33,391 nucleotides of DNA from Betaproteobacteria bacterium. Its GTDB lineage: Bacteria > Pseudomonadota > Gammaproteobacteria > Burkholderiales > SG8-41. The translations under genes and the position numbers were made by a program. Of this stretch, positions 1 through 8,596 are shown in pieces. Numbering within the stretch: position 1 is the first letter of the stretch; each line of letters opens with the position of its first letter. The stretch spans positions 1-33,391 of the forward strand of contig JAKFYK010000015.1 in the NCBI GenBank assembly GCA_021730905.1, written 5' to 3'. The notes below the pieces were generated by a model. That model was not told the DNA's origin. It made no database searches and was given only the letters and a program-made list of their open reading frames with translations.

Positions 1-126
1 GGAGACAACATCTCCATCACCGTAACCCTGATTCAGCCGATTGCGATGGAAGAGGGCTTGCGCTTCGCCATACGCGAGGGCGGTAGAACGGTTGGCGCCG
101 GTGTCGTCGCTAAAATTATCGAGTAA
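1..126 (+). CDS. tuf: Elongation factor Tu, C-terminal fragment (5' end outside window)
   Basis: Frame 1 is open from the first base to TAA at 124-126 and encodes the last 41 residues of EF-Tu, the GTPase that brings aminoacyl-tRNA to the ribosome. The residues [19 protein letters not shown] and the end [13 protein letters not shown] are the conserved C-terminal beta-barrel (domain 3), which contacts tRNA and EF-Ts. Only the 3' end is present. rpsJ starts 6 bp downstream, so tuf lies directly ahead of the S10 operon; this is the str-S10 arrangement common in betaproteobacteria. Identification is from direct recognition of the sequence. Confidence 0.96.
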   Translation, partial: GDNISITVTLIQPIAMEEGLRFAIREGGRTVGAGVVAKIIE

Positions 127-132
127 TTATCA

Positions 133-450
133 ATGGCCGCTTTGAAAAGTTCAAAAATTCGTATCCGCCTGAAGGCGTTCGACTATCGTTTGATCGACCA
201 GTCGGCGCTGGAGATTGTGGATACCGCCAAGCGCACCGGTGCGGTGGTCAAAGGCCCGGTGCCTTTGCCCACGCGTAAAGAGCGCTTCGATTTGCTGCGT
301 TCGCCGCACGTCAACAAGACGTCGCGCGATCAGTTGGAAATACGCACGCACTTGCGGTTGATGGACATAATTGACCCGACGGACAAAACAGTGGATGCGC
401 TGATGAAGCTCGATTTGCCCGCGGGTGTGGATGTAGAGATCAAGTTGTAA
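133..450 (+). CDS. rpsJ: 30S ribosomal protein S10
   Basis: This 105-residue protein is S10, a component of the 30S head and, with NusB, part of the transcription antitermination complex (family knowledge). [17 protein letters not shown] near the N-terminus, [12 protein letters not shown] in the middle and the end [10 protein letters not shown] are diagnostic. The N-terminus (MAALKSS) is two residues longer than the usual 103-residue form. The start is the only good ATG, 6 bp after the tuf stop, so translation is probably coupled to tuf. A 103-bp gap separates it from rplC. Confidence 0.97.
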   Translation: MAALKSSKIRIRLKAFDYRLIDQSALEIVDTAKRTGAVVKGPVPLPTRKERFDLLRSPHVNKTSRDQLEIRTHLRLMDIIDPTDKTVDALMKLDLPAGVDVEIKL

Positions 451-528
451 TGTGTAGCTGCGTTGCGGTGATGGGCCGTGACGTGTTTGATTGATGAATA
501 ATGAGTGGCCGGTCAATTGTAACTGGCG

Positions 529-543
529 CCTTTTTAAAAAAGG
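529..543 (+). repeat. Palindrome over the rplC ribosome-binding region
   Basis: In the 103-bp rpsJ-rplC gap, CCTTTTT (529-535) and AAAAAGG (537-543) are perfect inverted repeats separated by one A. As RNA, CCUUU could pair with AAAGG around a 5-nt loop. The AAGG at 540-543, 10 nt before the rplC ATG, is the only Shine-Dalgarno-like sequence there, so the hairpin would hide it. The AT-rich sequence that follows (TATATAA) has no correctly spaced -35. The regulatory role is inference. Confidence 0.4.
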
Positions 544-553
544 TATATAAAAC

Positions 554-1243
554 ATGAACTTAGGACTTGTTGGCCGTAAGGTCGGCATGACTCGCGTTTT
601 CACCGATGACGGCGATACCGTTCCGGTGACCGTGGTCGACGTGTCGAACAATCGTGTCACCCAACTTAAGACACCTGATACCGACGGCTACGCTGGCGTG
701 CAGGTGACATTCGGCAAGCGTCGCGCGAGCCGTGTGGTTAAAGCCGCAGCCGGACACTTTGCCAAAGCGGGTGTTGAGGCGGGGCACATTCTGCGTGAAT
801 TCCGTGTCGCCGCCGACAAACTCGGCGAATTCAAGGTTGGCGGTGTCGTTGGTGCGAACGTTTTCCAGGTTGGTCAGATGGTTGATGTGACCGGCGTATC
901 GCAGGGCAAAGGGTTTCAGGGCGTCATCAAACGCCACAACTTCTCGTCCAATCGCGCGACCCACGGCAATTCGCGTTCGCACAACACGCCCGGCTCCATC
1001 AGCATGGCGCAGGATCCCGGACGTGTATTTCCCGGCAAGAAAATGGCCGGCCACATGGGCGCAGTAAAGCGCACCGTGCAGAGCCTGCAAATCGTGCGCA
1101 TCGATGAAGCCCGTCAATTGCTGCTGATCCGCGGCGCAGTGCCGGGATCACGCGGTGGTGACGTCGTGGTGATTCCTGCCAAGCGTGCTAGGAAACCCGC
1201 GGTTAAAGCAAAATCAGCCCCGGCTGCCGAAGCCAAGAAGTAG
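554..1243 (+). CDS. rplC: 50S ribosomal protein L3
   Basis: This 229-residue protein is L3, an early-assembly 23S rRNA-binding protein that reaches towards the peptidyl transferase centre. It begins [16 protein letters not shown] and contains [12 protein letters not shown] and [13 protein letters not shown], the conserved loop that carries the methylated glutamine in E. coli (GxSxxQDPG context at SISMAQDPG). The final 20 or so residues ([19 protein letters not shown]) form a basic Ala/Lys tail longer than in E. coli L3 (209 residues). It follows a 103-bp gap and is 14 bp before rplD. Confidence 0.97.
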   Translation: MNLGLVGRKVGMTRVFTDDGDTVPVTVVDVSNNRVTQLKTPDTDGYAGVQVTFGKRRASRVVKAAAGHFAKAGVEAGHILREFRVAADKLGEFKVGGVVGANVFQVGQMVDVTGVSQGKGFQGVIKRHNFSSNRATHGNSRSHNTPGSISMAQDPGRVFPGKKMAGHMGAVKRTVQSLQIVRIDEARQLLLIRGAVPGSRGGDVVVIPAKRARKPAVKAKSAPAAEAKK

Positions 1244-1257
1244 AGGCCGAGTGAATC

Positions 1258-1878
1258 ATGGAACTTAATCTGATAAACGACCAGGGCAAAGCGACAGCGA
1301 AGGTGTCGGCCTCCGACGCTACTTTTGGCCGTGAATTTAACGAAGCGCTGGTGCATCAACTGGTGACGGCGTATTTGGCGAATGGCCGCAGCGGCACTCG
1401 CGCGCAGAAGGATCGCGGCGAAGTCAAGCATTCGACCAAAAAACCGTGGCGGCAAAAGGGCACCGGCCGCGCGCGTGCGGGTACGACTGCCAGCCCGTTG
1501 TGGCGCGGTGGCGGGCGTATTTTCCCGAATCGCCCCGACGAAAATTTCAGCCAGAAGCTGAACCGTAAAATGTACCGGGCGGGCCTATGCGCGATCCTGT
1601 CGCAGCTCGCGCGCGAAGATCGTTTGGTGGTAGTGGATACCTTTACGCTGAGCGCACCGAAGACCAAACTGCTGGAGCAAAAGCTCAAAGGCATGGGTTT
1701 TGACGACGTGCTGATTATTACTGATGCGCTGGATGACAATCTGCGCTTGTCATCACGTAACCTGCATTACGTGAGCGTAGCCTCGGTAAGCGGGGCTGAC
1801 CCGGTCACGCTGATCCGTCACGAGAAAGTCTTGGTGACCAAGAATGCGATTGCCAAGATCGAGGAGATGCTGGCATGA
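1258..1878 (+). CDS. rplD: 50S ribosomal protein L4
   Basis: This 206-residue protein is L4 (L4/L1e family), which lines the peptide exit tunnel and in E. coli also represses its own S10 operon. The long tunnel loop is clear: [15 protein letters not shown] followed by [15 protein letters not shown]. The usual bacterial length is about 201-206. It starts 14 bp after rplC, and its TGA overlaps the rplW ATG by 4 bp (ATGA), which indicates translational coupling. The E. coli L4 target is a leader upstream of rpsJ; here tuf lies there instead, so that control is not evident. Confidence 0.97.
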   Translation: MELNLINDQGKATAKVSASDATFGREFNEALVHQLVTAYLANGRSGTRAQKDRGEVKHSTKKPWRQKGTGRARAGTTASPLWRGGGRIFPNRPDENFSQKLNRKMYRAGLCAILSQLAREDRLVVVDTFTLSAPKTKLLEQKLKGMGFDDVLIITDALDDNLRLSSRNLHYVSVASVSGADPVTLIRHEKVLVTKNAIAKIEEMLA

Positions 1879-2201
1879 AGACTTATAGCCCAGAACGATT
1901 GACGCAAGTGCTGCTCGCACCCGTGGTCTCGGAGAAAAGTACTTTCGTTGGCGAAAAGAACAATCAGTTCGTGTTTCGCGTTGTGCCCGATGCTACCAAG
2001 CCGGAAATCAAGGCGGCAGTTGAGCTCCTTTTCAGTCCGAAAGATAAAAAACTTGAAGTCGAAGGTGTGCGCATCGTCAACGTCAAGGGCAAGGAAAAAC
2101 GCATGGGCAAGTTCAGCGGCCGTCGTAGTGGATGGAAAAAAGCCTATGTGTGCCTGAAAGCGGGGCAGGATATCAACTTCGCTGAAGGGGAGAACAAATA
2201 A
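1875..2201 (+). CDS. rplW: 50S ribosomal protein L23
   Basis: This 108-residue protein is L23, at the exit of the ribosomal tunnel, where it docks trigger factor and [14 protein letters not shown] near the N-terminus and the C-terminal core [19 protein letters not shown] are typical, as is the basic loop [11 protein letters not shown]. The length matches the family (about 100-108). The start overlaps the rplD stop by 4 bp, and the stop shares one base with the rplB ATG (TAATG), so the three genes are tightly coupled. Confidence 0.97.
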   Translation: MKTYSPERLTQVLLAPVVSEKSTFVGEKNNQFVFRVVPDATKPEIKAAVELLFSPKDKKLEVEGVRIVNVKGKEKRMGKFSGRRSGWKKAYVCLKAGQDINFAEGENK

Positions 2202-3034
2202 TGCTGATCAAAGTCAAACCAACCTCTCCTGGCCGCCGCGGTCTGGTCAAGGTGGTAACCCCGGGCCTACACAAAGGCAAGCCGGTAACCGGCCTTCTCG
2301 ACAGCCAGTCTAAAAAAGCGGGTCGGAACCAGCACGGCCGCGTCACTATGCGTCATCAAGGCGGCGGTCACAAACAGCACTACCGCATGGTTGATTTTCG
2401 CCGCAATAAGGATGGCATCACTGCGAAAGTCGAGCGCATTGAATACGATCCGAACCGCAGCGCGCATCTGGCGCTGCTGTGCTATGCCGATGGTGAGCGT
2501 GTCTACATCATCGCGACCAAAGGATTGACCGCGGGCACGCAGCTGGTGTCGGGATCCGAGGCGCCGATCAAGCCCGGCAATGCGCTACCGCTGCGCAATA
2601 TCCCCGTGGGCAGCACGATCTGCTGTGTGGAGATGCTGCCAGGCAAGGGTGCGCAGTTGGCGCGTTCCGCAGGTACTTCGGTGCAGTTGTTGGCGCGTGA
2701 AGGTGATTATGCGCAATTGCGTTTACGCTCAGGTGAAATTCGCAAAGTGCACGTGAACTGCCGCGCCACGATCGGTGAAGTGGGCAACGAAGAGCATTCG
2801 CTGGAATCCATCGGCAAGGCCGGCCGTGTGCGTTGGCGCGGTGTGCGTCCGACGGTGCGCGGCGTGGCGATGAATCCGATTGATCATCCGCACGGCGGTG
2901 GTGAAGGCAGAACGGCGGCCGCGCAGGCGCCGGTCAGCCCGTGGGGCGTGATGTGCAAGGGCTACAAGACCCGCAAAATCAAGCGCACCAACAGTATGAT
3001 TGTGCGCCGGCGCAATTCCAAGGCCACGGCGTAA
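2201..3034 (+). CDS. rplB: 50S ribosomal protein L2
   Basis: This 277-residue protein is L2, a large rRNA-binding protein needed for subunit association and close to the peptidyl transferase centre. It shows the N-terminal [13 protein letters not shown], the central [18 protein letters not shown] and the C-terminal [17 protein letters not shown]; the last contains the conserved histidine at the catalytic-centre side of L2. The length is standard (about 274-277). The ATG overlaps the rplW stop by one base. rpsS follows after 17 bp. Confidence 0.98.
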   Translation: MLIKVKPTSPGRRGLVKVVTPGLHKGKPVTGLLDSQSKKAGRNQHGRVTMRHQGGGHKQHYRMVDFRRNKDGITAKVERIEYDPNRSAHLALLCYADGERVYIIATKGLTAGTQLVSGSEAPIKPGNALPLRNIPVGSTICCVEMLPGKGAQLARSAGTSVQLLAREGDYAQLRLRSGEIRKVHVNCRATIGEVGNEEHSLESIGKAGRVRWRGVRPTVRGVAMNPIDHPHGGGEGRTAAAQAPVSPWGVMCKGYKTRKIKRTNSMIVRRRNSKATA

Positions 3035-3051
3035 CAGGATAAGGGGTAGAC

Positions 3052-3363
3052 ATGGCACGTTCGATCAAGAAAGGCCCGTTCGTTGATCACCATCTGATGA
3101 AGAAGGTGGAAACGGCGCGCGCGGCATCCGACAAACGTCCGATAAAAACTTGGTCGCGCCGTTCAACGGTGCTGCCTGATTTTGTCGGGCTGACGATTGC
3201 GGTGCATAACGGCAAGCAGCATATTCCAGTGTATATCACCGAGAATATGGTTGGACACAAGCTGGGCGAGTTTTCGCACACACGGATGTTCAAGGGCCAC
3301 TCCAAGGCGGGCGCAGCGACGGCGGACAAAAAAGCCGCACCAACGCCTGCACCGGCTAAATAA
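3052..3363 (+). CDS. rpsS: 30S ribosomal protein S19
   Basis: This 103-residue protein is S19, which pairs with S13 in the 30S head near the A site. It starts [18 protein letters not shown] and contains [23 protein letters not shown] and the [11 protein letters not shown] segment, so it is securely S19. It is longer than the common 91-93 residues: after KGHSK there is a low-complexity Ala/Pro/Lys end ([17 protein letters not shown]). An SD-like GGGGTAG precedes the ATG. rplV is 24 bp downstream. Confidence 0.96.
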   Translation: MARSIKKGPFVDHHLMKKVETARAASDKRPIKTWSRRSTVLPDFVGLTIAVHNGKQHIPVYITENMVGHKLGEFSHTRMFKGHSKAGAATADKKAAPTPAPAK

Positions 3364-3387
3364 CCGGCCAAGCAAGCGGAGAACAGC

Positions 3388-3726
3388 ATGCAAACAACAG
3401 CAAAACTGCGCGGGGTCAGACTGTCCGCCCAAAAGGGCCGGCTGGTAGCCGACCTGATTCGTGGGCAGGCCGTAGAGAATGCGCTTAACATCCTCCAGTT
3501 CTCGCCCAAAAAGGGCGCCACCATTATTCGCAAGGTGCTCGAATCGGCGATCGCCAACGCCGAGCACAATGATGGTGCGGATATCGATGAATTGAAAATC
3601 ACCAGCATCTTTGTGGAAAAAGGTCCGGTGCTCAAGCGCTTTCATGCGCGGGCCAAGGGACGCGGCGTGCGCGTTCTGAAGCACTCCTGCCACATTTATC
3701 TGACGCTCGGCGACGGAAGGAATTAG
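3388..3726 (+). CDS. rplV: 50S ribosomal protein L22
   Basis: This 112-residue protein is L22, whose hairpin reaches into the nascent-peptide tunnel. The N-terminal [19 protein letters not shown] and the C-terminal loop [11 protein letters not shown], which is the site of macrolide-resistance changes in other bacteria, are diagnostic. The usual length is 109-112. A purine-rich GCGGAG lies ahead of the ATG. The gap to rpsC is only 2 bp. Confidence 0.97.
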   Translation: MQTTAKLRGVRLSAQKGRLVADLIRGQAVENALNILQFSPKKGATIIRKVLESAIANAEHNDGADIDELKITSIFVEKGPVLKRFHARAKGRGVRVLKHSCHIYLTLGDGRN

Positions 3727-3728
3727 TC

Positions 3729-4466
3729 ATGGGTCAAAAAATACATCCGACAGGATTTCGCCTTGCGGTCACGCGCGACTGGGCTTCGCGCTGGTATGCC
3801 AATAACCGGAACTTTCCCGGCATGCTGCTCGAGGATCTGAAAGTTCGTGATTATCTGAAGCAAAAGCTGTCGCATGCGGCGGTGTCGCGTGTCGTAATCG
3901 AGCGGCCCGCAAAGAACGCACGTATCACCATTTACAGCGCGCGTCCGGGCGTCGTGATCGGCAAGAAAGGCGAGGATATTGAATCCTTGAAGGCGCAATT
4001 ACAGAAAATGCTGCATGTGCCGGTGCATGTCAACATTGAAGAAGTGCGCAAGCCGGAGCTTGATGCACAATTGATTGCGGATTCTATTTCGCAGCAATTG
4101 CAGAAGCGGATCATGTTCCGTCGAGCCATGAAGCGGGCCATTACCAATGCCATGCGCCTGGGTGCACAGGGTATCAAGATCATGAGCGCGGGCCGCTTGA
4201 ATGGTATCGAGATTGCCCGCACAGAATGGTATCGCGAAGGCCGTGTGCCGCTGCATACGCTGCGTGCCGGTATTCATTATGGCGTTGCCGAAGCAAAGAC
4301 CACCTATGGCGTCATCGGCATCAAGGTTTGGGTCTATCAGGGCGAAATGTTGGGTAAGAACGAACAGCCGGTGGCCGTACCGGGTGGGGCACCGTCTGAT
4401 ACCCCACCCCCAGCGAGGAAACCGCGCAAGCCAGGAGTGAAACGTGCTACAGCCATCCAGACGTAA
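3729..4466 (+). CDS. rpsC: 30S ribosomal protein S3, with a proline/lysine-rich C-terminal tail
   Basis: This 245-residue protein is S3, part of the mRNA entry channel and helicase site. It begins [18 protein letters not shown]. The KH domain carries the [12 protein letters not shown] motif, and the C-terminal domain has [23 protein letters not shown] up to [11 protein letters not shown]. After that comes a low-complexity tail of about 35 residues rich in Pro, Ala and Lys. The reading frame runs 23 bp into rplP. E. coli S3 is 233 residues, so the tail is moderately long. Frame and stop (TAA 4464-4466) are unambiguous. Confidence 0.96.
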   Translation: MGQKIHPTGFRLAVTRDWASRWYANNRNFPGMLLEDLKVRDYLKQKLSHAAVSRVVIERPAKNARITIYSARPGVVIGKKGEDIESLKAQLQKMLHVPVHVNIEEVRKPELDAQLIADSISQQLQKRIMFRRAMKRAITNAMRLGAQGIKIMSAGRLNGIEIARTEWYREGRVPLHTLRAGIHYGVAEAKTTYGVIGIKVWVYQGEMLGKNEQPVAVPGGAPSDTPPPARKPRKPGVKRATAIQT

Positions 4467-4860
4467 GTATCGTAAAGAACAAAAGGGCCGCAATAAAGGC
4501 ATTGCGACCCGTGGCGCCAAGGTCAGCTTCGGCGACTTTGGGCTGAAGGCAACGGGTCGCGGCCGGTTGACCGCGCGTCAAATCGAAGCGGCGCGCCGAG
4601 CCATGACGCGTCACATCAAGCGCGGCGGCAGGATTTGGATTCGGATATTCCCGGATAAGCCAATCTCGCGCAAACCTGCCGAGGTTCGCATGGGCAACGG
4701 CAAGGGCAATCCCGAGTACTGGGTCGCCGAAATCCAGCCGGGCAAGGTGCTGTACGAGATGGACGGCGTTAACGAAGTGACTGCGAAGGAAGCATTTCGG
4801 CTGGCGGCTGCCAAATTGCCGATTGCGACCACCTTTGTGCATCGTCAGGTCGGAGGTTAA
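4444..4860 (+). CDS. rplP: 50S ribosomal protein L16 (GTG start)
   Basis: This 138-residue protein is L16, which helps place tRNA in the A site. It starts [16 protein letters not shown] and contains [11 protein letters not shown], the conserved arginine loop [12 protein letters not shown] and IRIFPDKPI, plus the [12 protein letters not shown] segment. The start is GTG at 4444, chosen because the mature family begins with MLQP and AGGAG at 4433-4437 lies 6 nt upstream. The first 23 bases overlap the end of rpsC in another frame, which is larger than the usual 4-bp overlaps in this operon. Confidence 0.97.
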   Translation: MLQPSRRKYRKEQKGRNKGIATRGAKVSFGDFGLKATGRGRLTARQIEAARRAMTRHIKRGGRIWIRIFPDKPISRKPAEVRMGNGKGNPEYWVAEIQPGKVLYEMDGVNEVTAKEAFRLAAAKLPIATTFVHRQVGG

Positions 4861-4863
4861 GTC

Positions 4864-5055
4864 ATGAAAGCAAGCGAACTCCGCGGCAAGTCCGTGGACG
4901 AACTGAAACTGGAACTGCAGTCGTTGCTAAAAGCACAGTTTTCGCTGCGCATGCAAAAGGCAACGCAGCAGTTGTCGAATACCAGCCAGATACACAAGAC
5001 GCGGCGAGACATCGCGCGCGTGCGTACCTTGCTGACCGAAAAAGGAAACGGGTAG
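4864..5055 (+). CDS. rpmC: 50S ribosomal protein L29
   Basis: This 63-residue, mostly helical protein is L29, which lies beside L23 at the tunnel exit and helps bind SRP and trigger factor. [14 protein letters not shown] at the N-terminus, followed by the helix [17 protein letters not shown] and the end [16 protein letters not shown], is characteristic. The length is typical (63-68). It lies 3 bp after rplP and 6 bp before rpsQ. Confidence 0.96.
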   Translation: MKASELRGKSVDELKLELQSLLKAQFSLRMQKATQQLSNTSQIHKTRRDIARVRTLLTEKGNG

Positions 5056-5061
5056 AACAGC

Positions 5062-5325
5062 ATGAGTGAAACTGCCAACAAGCGTACCCTGACTGGCCGC
5101 GTGGTCAGCGACAAGATGAACAAGACCGTCACCGTGGTGGTGGAGCGTCGCGTAAAACACGAGCTTTATGGCAAGGTGATTACGCGTTCCAAGAAATACC
5201 ACGCCCACGATGAGAAAAACGAGTTTCACGAAGGCGATACGGTGACGATAGAAGAATGCCGTCCTATCGCCAAAACCAAGGCTTGGCGGGTTATCCGCCT
5301 GGTCGAAAAGGCACGTACGGTATAG
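5062..5325 (+). CDS. rpsQ: 30S ribosomal protein S17
   Basis: This 87-residue OB-fold protein is S17, a primary 16S rRNA binder in the 30S body. The signature [18 protein letters not shown] and the motif [12 protein letters not shown], followed by [18 protein letters not shown], are unmistakable. It is the last gene of the S10 block: the next 211 bp are non-coding and contain a promoter for the spc block. Confidence 0.97.
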   Translation: MSETANKRTLTGRVVSDKMNKTVTVVVERRVKHELYGKVITRSKKYHAHDEKNEFHEGDTVTIEECRPIAKTKAWRVIRLVEKARTV

Positions 5326-5348
5326 GGTAATCGCGGCGTTGATTTAGT

Positions 5349-5376
5349 TTGCGGAACTCTGAAAATAAGTTATAAT
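5349..5376 (+). promoter_or_regulatory. Probable sigma70 promoter of the spc block (rplN onward)
   Basis: In the rpsQ-rplN gap, TTGCGG (5349-5354) and a consensus TATAAT (5371-5376) are separated by 16 bp. This is where the spc promoter lies in E. coli. The -10 is perfect and the -35 is a weaker match. Transcription would start near 5383, leaving a leader of about 150 nt before rplN. Promoter function is inferred from sequence and position only. Confidence 0.6.
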
Positions 5377-5382
5377 TACTGG

Positions 5383-5536
5383 TTTTCACCGTCACTGGCG
5401 ATTTTTACGTAATTCCTACGTATGCCTTGGCGATTCAGCCCTTACGGGCTCCAATACTGGCGTGGCGCGTGGACTTTTTGTTGGGTCTGCTAGCGGCGGC
5501 GCCAAGTTGGAGATGAGTTAAAGCGGGAAGCAAATC
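5383..5536 (+). other. Untranslated leader of the spc block with repeats and small hairpins
   Basis: No reading frame is supported here. The stretch contains the direct repeat TGGCGATT (second copy 5428-5435; the first, 5396-5403, is 32 bp upstream). It also has TACGTA-ATTCC-TACGTA (5406-5422), able to form a 6-bp stem, and AGCCC-TTAC-GGGCT (5437-5450), able to form a 5-bp stem with a tetraloop. No T-tract follows these stems, so they are not obvious terminators. The purine-rich GCGGGAAG before the rplN ATG is its ribosome-binding site. A regulatory leader is inference. Confidence 0.4.
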
Positions 5537-5905
5537 ATGATTCAAATGCAGTCCATTTTGGATGTGGCTGACAACACCGGTGCCCGTGCCGTAATGTGCA
5601 TCAAGGTGTTGGGCGGCTCGAAACGGCGTTATGCCGGTATTGGCGATGTGATCAAGGTCAGCATCAAGGACGCTGCGCCGCGCGGTCGTGTAAAGAAGGG
5701 CGAGGTCTATGATGCGGTGGTAGTGCGTACGGCCAAAGGCGTACGTCGCTCGGATGGCTCGCTGGTGAAATTTGATTCGAATGCTGCGGTGTTGTTGAAC
5801 CCAAAGCTGGAGCCGATCGGCACTCGCATATTCGGACCGGTAACGCGCGAATTGCGTACTGAGCGTTTCATGAAAATCGTGTCACTGGCCCCTGAAGTGA
5901 TTTGA
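5537..5905 (+). CDS. rplN: 50S ribosomal protein L14
   Basis: This 122-residue protein is L14, which sits at the subunit interface (bridge B8). It begins [17 protein letters not shown] and contains [17 protein letters not shown], the loop [17 protein letters not shown] and the C-terminal [11 protein letters not shown]. The length is exactly that of the family. It is the first gene after the putative spc promoter and is followed by rplX after 10 bp. Confidence 0.98.
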   Translation: MIQMQSILDVADNTGARAVMCIKVLGGSKRRYAGIGDVIKVSIKDAAPRGRVKKGEVYDAVVVRTAKGVRRSDGSLVKFDSNAAVLLNPKLEPIGTRIFGPVTRELRTERFMKIVSLAPEVI

Positions 5906-5915
5906 GGAGCGTGAT

Positions 5916-6233
5916 ATGAAAAGGATCAAAAAGGGCGACGACGTTATCGTGACCACAGGCCGCGACAAGGGCAAACGCGGTACGGTGCTGCGTCTGGTGG
6001 ATGACAGCCATGTCCTGGTCGAGGGCGCGAACAAGGTGAAGAAGCATGAGCGTCCGAACCCGATGAAGAACACAACCGGCGGCATTATCGACAAGGAAAT
6101 GCCGCTGCATATTTCGAACGTAGCGTTATTCAATCCGGCGACGAAAAAAGCCGACCGCGTTGGCATCAAGGAAATAGACGGTGGCAAGCGCGTGCGGTAT
6201 TTCAAGTCCAATGGCGAAGTCATTGACGTATGA
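5916..6233 (+). CDS. rplX: 50S ribosomal protein L24
   Basis: This 105-residue protein is L24, an assembly initiator that binds the 5' end of 23S rRNA. The KOW motif appears at the N-terminus ([20 protein letters not shown]), followed by [17 protein letters not shown] and [11 protein letters not shown]. The length agrees with the family. Its TGA overlaps the rplE ATG by 4 bp, so rplE translation is probably coupled to it. Confidence 0.97.
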   Translation: MKRIKKGDDVIVTTGRDKGKRGTVLRLVDDSHVLVEGANKVKKHERPNPMKNTTGGIIDKEMPLHISNVALFNPATKKADRVGIKEIDGGKRVRYFKSNGEVIDV

Positions 6234-6889
6234 GCGAACAGAAACAAGAGAAGAAGGCGAAACCCGTCCGCGAACCCAAGGCCAAGCCTGCGGCCAAAGA
6301 CGCGGCATCCAAACCTGCTGTCGCCAAGGCTAACACCAAGCCGGCGGGCCCTGCACGTCTGCATGCCTTCTACCGCGACACGGTAGCCAGGGATCTGACG
6401 CAGAAATTCGGATACAAGAGCGTGATGCAAGTGCCGCGTATCGACAAGATTGTGCTCAATATGGGCGTCGGCGAAGCGGTTGCGGACAAAAAGATCATGG
6501 ACAACGCCGTGGCAGACATGACCAAGATCGCCGGGCAGAAGCCGCTGGTGACCAAGTCTCGCAAGGCGATTGCCTCTTTCAAGATTCGTGAAAACTACCC
6601 CATCGGTTGCAAGGTTACGTTGCGCGGTGCGCGCATGTATGATTTTCTCGACCGGCTGGTGAATGTCGCAATGCCGCGTATCCGCGACTTTCGCGGTATT
6701 TCGGGGCGCAGCTTTGACGGCATGGGCAACTACAACATGGGCGTCAAGGAACAGATTATTTTTCCCGAGATCGAGTACGACAAGATTGACGCGATTCGCG
6801 GCATGAACATCACTATTTCGACCACGGCCAAGACTGACGACGAAGCTAAGGCATTGCTGGCCGCGTTTAAATTTCCGTTCAGGAATTAG
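6230..6889 (+). CDS. rplE: 50S ribosomal protein L5 with a 41-residue basic N-terminal extension
   Basis: From about residue 42 this is a normal L5 ([70 protein letters not shown], ending AAFKFPFRN). L5 binds 5S rRNA and contacts the P-site tRNA. The family is about 179 residues; here it is 219 because of a leading segment with 10 Lys, 10 Ala and 5 Pro in its first 40 residues. No ATG, GTG or TTG occurs in frame between the first codon and the conserved core, only a CTG. The ATG overlaps the rplX stop by 4 bp, so the extension appears to be translated. A sequencing artefact is unlikely because the frame is continuous. Confidence 0.95.
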   Translation: MSEQKQEKKAKPVREPKAKPAAKDAASKPAVAKANTKPAGPARLHAFYRDTVARDLTQKFGYKSVMQVPRIDKIVLNMGVGEAVADKKIMDNAVADMTKIAGQKPLVTKSRKAIASFKIRENYPIGCKVTLRGARMYDFLDRLVNVAMPRIRDFRGISGRSFDGMGNYNMGVKEQIIFPEIEYDKIDAIRGMNITISTTAKTDDEAKALLAAFKFPFRN

Positions 6890-6898
6890 GAATTTCTT

Positions 6899-7204
6899 AT
6901 GGCAAAGCTGTCAGTGATCAACCGTAACGACAAGCGTCGCGAAACGGTGAAAAAATTTGCTGCCAAGCGCAAGGCATTGCAGGATGCCGCGAACAACCAA
7001 TCGTTGTCGCAGGAAGATCGTTATGAGGCGCGTTTAAAGTTGCAAAAGCTGCCGCGTAATGCGAGCCCGGTGAGAGTGCGCAATCGTTGCGCGCTGACAG
7101 GGCGTCCGCGCGGCGTATTCCGTAAATTCGGGTTGGCGCGCGGGAAACTGCGTGATATCGCGATGCGCGGGGATATCCCCGGTGTCATCAAGGCGAGTTG
7201 GTAA
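6899..7204 (+). CDS. rpsN: 30S ribosomal protein S14, long zinc-free form
   Basis: This 101-residue protein is the long (C-minus) S14 of the 30S head. [16 protein letters not shown] at the N-terminus and [21 protein letters not shown] near the C-terminus are diagnostic. The two CxxC pairs of the zinc-binding short form are absent, so it does not need zinc. It starts 9 bp after rplE and precedes rpsH by 45 bp. Confidence 0.97.
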   Translation: MAKLSVINRNDKRRETVKKFAAKRKALQDAANNQSLSQEDRYEARLKLQKLPRNASPVRVRNRCALTGRPRGVFRKFGLARGKLRDIAMRGDIPGVIKASW

Positions 7205-7249
7205 TCGTAGCTGGTGATGGTTTAACGCCAGGAAGCAGGAGAAGATTGC

Positions 7250-7645
7250 ATGAGTATGAGTGATCCGGTCGCCGATATGCTGACGCGCATTCGTAATGCG
7301 CAGCAGTCAGAGAAATTATCGGTAGAGATGCCGACGAGCAAGCTCAAGGCAGCGATTGCCAAGGTGCTTAAAGACGAGGGCTATATCGAGGACTTCGCCA
7401 TCCGTAACCAGGATGGTAAGTCACACCTTGATATCAGCCTCAAATATTACGCGGGTCGTCCTGTGATCGAGAAAATCGAGCGCGTGAGTCGTCCCGGGTT
7501 GCGTATTTACAAGCCGAGCACGCAGATTCCGGTGGTGATGAACGGGCTCGGCGTTGCGATCGTGTCCACGTCCAAGGGTGTCATGACCGATCGCAAGGCG
7601 CGCGGCATGGGCGTCGGCGGCGAAGTGCTTTGCATCGTGGCCTGA
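7250..7645 (+). CDS. rpsH: 30S ribosomal protein S8
   Basis: This 131-residue protein is S8, a primary 16S rRNA binder in the central domain. In E. coli it also represses the spc operon by binding mRNA at the start of rpl[16 protein letters not shown] at the start and [24 protein letters not shown] at the end are typical; the latter contains the conserved STS RNA-binding loop. The ATG at 7250 is preceded by GCAGGAGAAG; a second ATG at 7256 is an alternative. The rplE start differs here because of its extension, so S8 autoregulation cannot be assumed. Confidence 0.97.
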   Translation: MSMSDPVADMLTRIRNAQQSEKLSVEMPTSKLKAAIAKVLKDEGYIEDFAIRNQDGKSHLDISLKYYAGRPVIEKIERVSRPGLRIYKPSTQIPVVMNGLGVAIVSTSKGVMTDRKARGMGVGGEVLCIVA

Positions 7646-7662
7646 CCGGGAGCGGAGTAGCT

Positions 7663-8196
7663 ATGTCCAGAGTTGCAAATAATCCAGTGATTATCCCGGA
7701 AAAAGTGGATGTCACGCTCAATGCCACGGAAATATCCGTCAAAGGGCCGCTGGGAACTTTGTCGCACAAACTGTCCCAGAACGTGCTGGTGCAGCGCGTA
7801 GAGAACCGTCTTGAATTCAAGGTGAATGATAATTCCAACCAGGCCAATGCGATGTCCGGCACTTTGCGGGCGCTGGTATCCAACATGGTGACGGGCGTAA
7901 CCGAAGGCTTCGAGAAAAAGCTGGCGCTGGTGGGTGTCGGTTATCGCGCCCAGGCGCAGGGTGACAAACTTAACCTGACGCTCGGCTTCTCCCACCCGGT
8001 GGTGCATCAGATGCCCAAGGGTGTGAAAGCAGAGACGCCGACACAAACGGAAATCATTATCAAGGGAGCAGACCGCCAGCAGGTGGGGCAAGTCGCGGCA
8101 GATATTCGGGCCTGTCGCAGTCCCGAGCCGTACAAGGGCAAGGGCGTGCGCTACGTTGGCGAGCAAATTGTGCTCAAGGAAACCAAGAAGAAGTAG
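7663..8196 (+). CDS. rplF: 50S ribosomal protein L6
   Basis: This 177-residue protein is L6, located near the factor-binding site and the sarcin-ricin loop. It begins [17 protein letters not shown] and carries [11 protein letters not shown], the [21 protein letters not shown] segment and the C-terminal [16 protein letters not shown] and [12 protein letters not shown]. The frame is also open upstream to a GTG at 7630, inside rpsH, but ATG 7663 matches the family N-terminus and has GGAGCGGAG before it. The length equals that of E. coli L6. Confidence 0.97.
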   Translation: MSRVANNPVIIPEKVDVTLNATEISVKGPLGTLSHKLSQNVLVQRVENRLEFKVNDNSNQANAMSGTLRALVSNMVTGVTEGFEKKLALVGVGYRAQAQGDKLNLTLGFSHPVVHQMPKGVKAETPTQTEIIIKGADRQQVGQVAADIRACRSPEPYKGKGVRYVGEQIVLKETKKK

Positions 8197-8218
8197 GCGG
8201 TTAGGAGTCAAGTAAGCC

Positions 8219-8575
8219 ATGATAGAAAAGAAACAATCACGTATGCGCCGTTCGCGCCGAACCCGCGCGAAAATTGCCGAGCTCAAGGTAGTGCGGCTGA
8301 CGGTGAACCGTTCGAACACGCATATCTATGCGCAGGTGATCGATGCGTCGGGCGGCAGAGTGCTGGCCAGTGCGTCATCTGCGGAAAAAGCGTTGCGTGC
8401 CGAATTGAAGAACGGTGGCAACATCAAGGCTGCTGCGGTTGTCGGCAAGCTGATCGCCGAGAAGGCAAAAAAAGCGGGCGTCGAAACCGTCGCTTTCGAC
8501 CGTTCGGGCTATCGTTTTCATGGCCGTGTCAAAGCGCTGGCGGAAGCCGCGCGCGAAGCCGGACTTAAGTTCTAG
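8219..8575 (+). CDS. rplR: 50S ribosomal protein L18
   Basis: This 118-residue protein is L18, which binds 5S rRNA together with L5 and joins it to the 50[19 protein letters not shown], the basic N-terminal tail, is followed by [17 protein letters not shown] and the end [21 protein letters not shown]. The length is typical (117-118). It lies between rplF (22 bp) and rpsE (21 bp). Confidence 0.97.
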   Translation: MIEKKQSRMRRSRRTRAKIAELKVVRLTVNRSNTHIYAQVIDASGGRVLASASSAEKALRAELKNGGNIKAAAVVGKLIAEKAKKAGVETVAFDRSGYRFHGRVKALAEAAREAGLKF

Positions 8576-8596
8576 GATCAGGACCAGGAATTCCCC

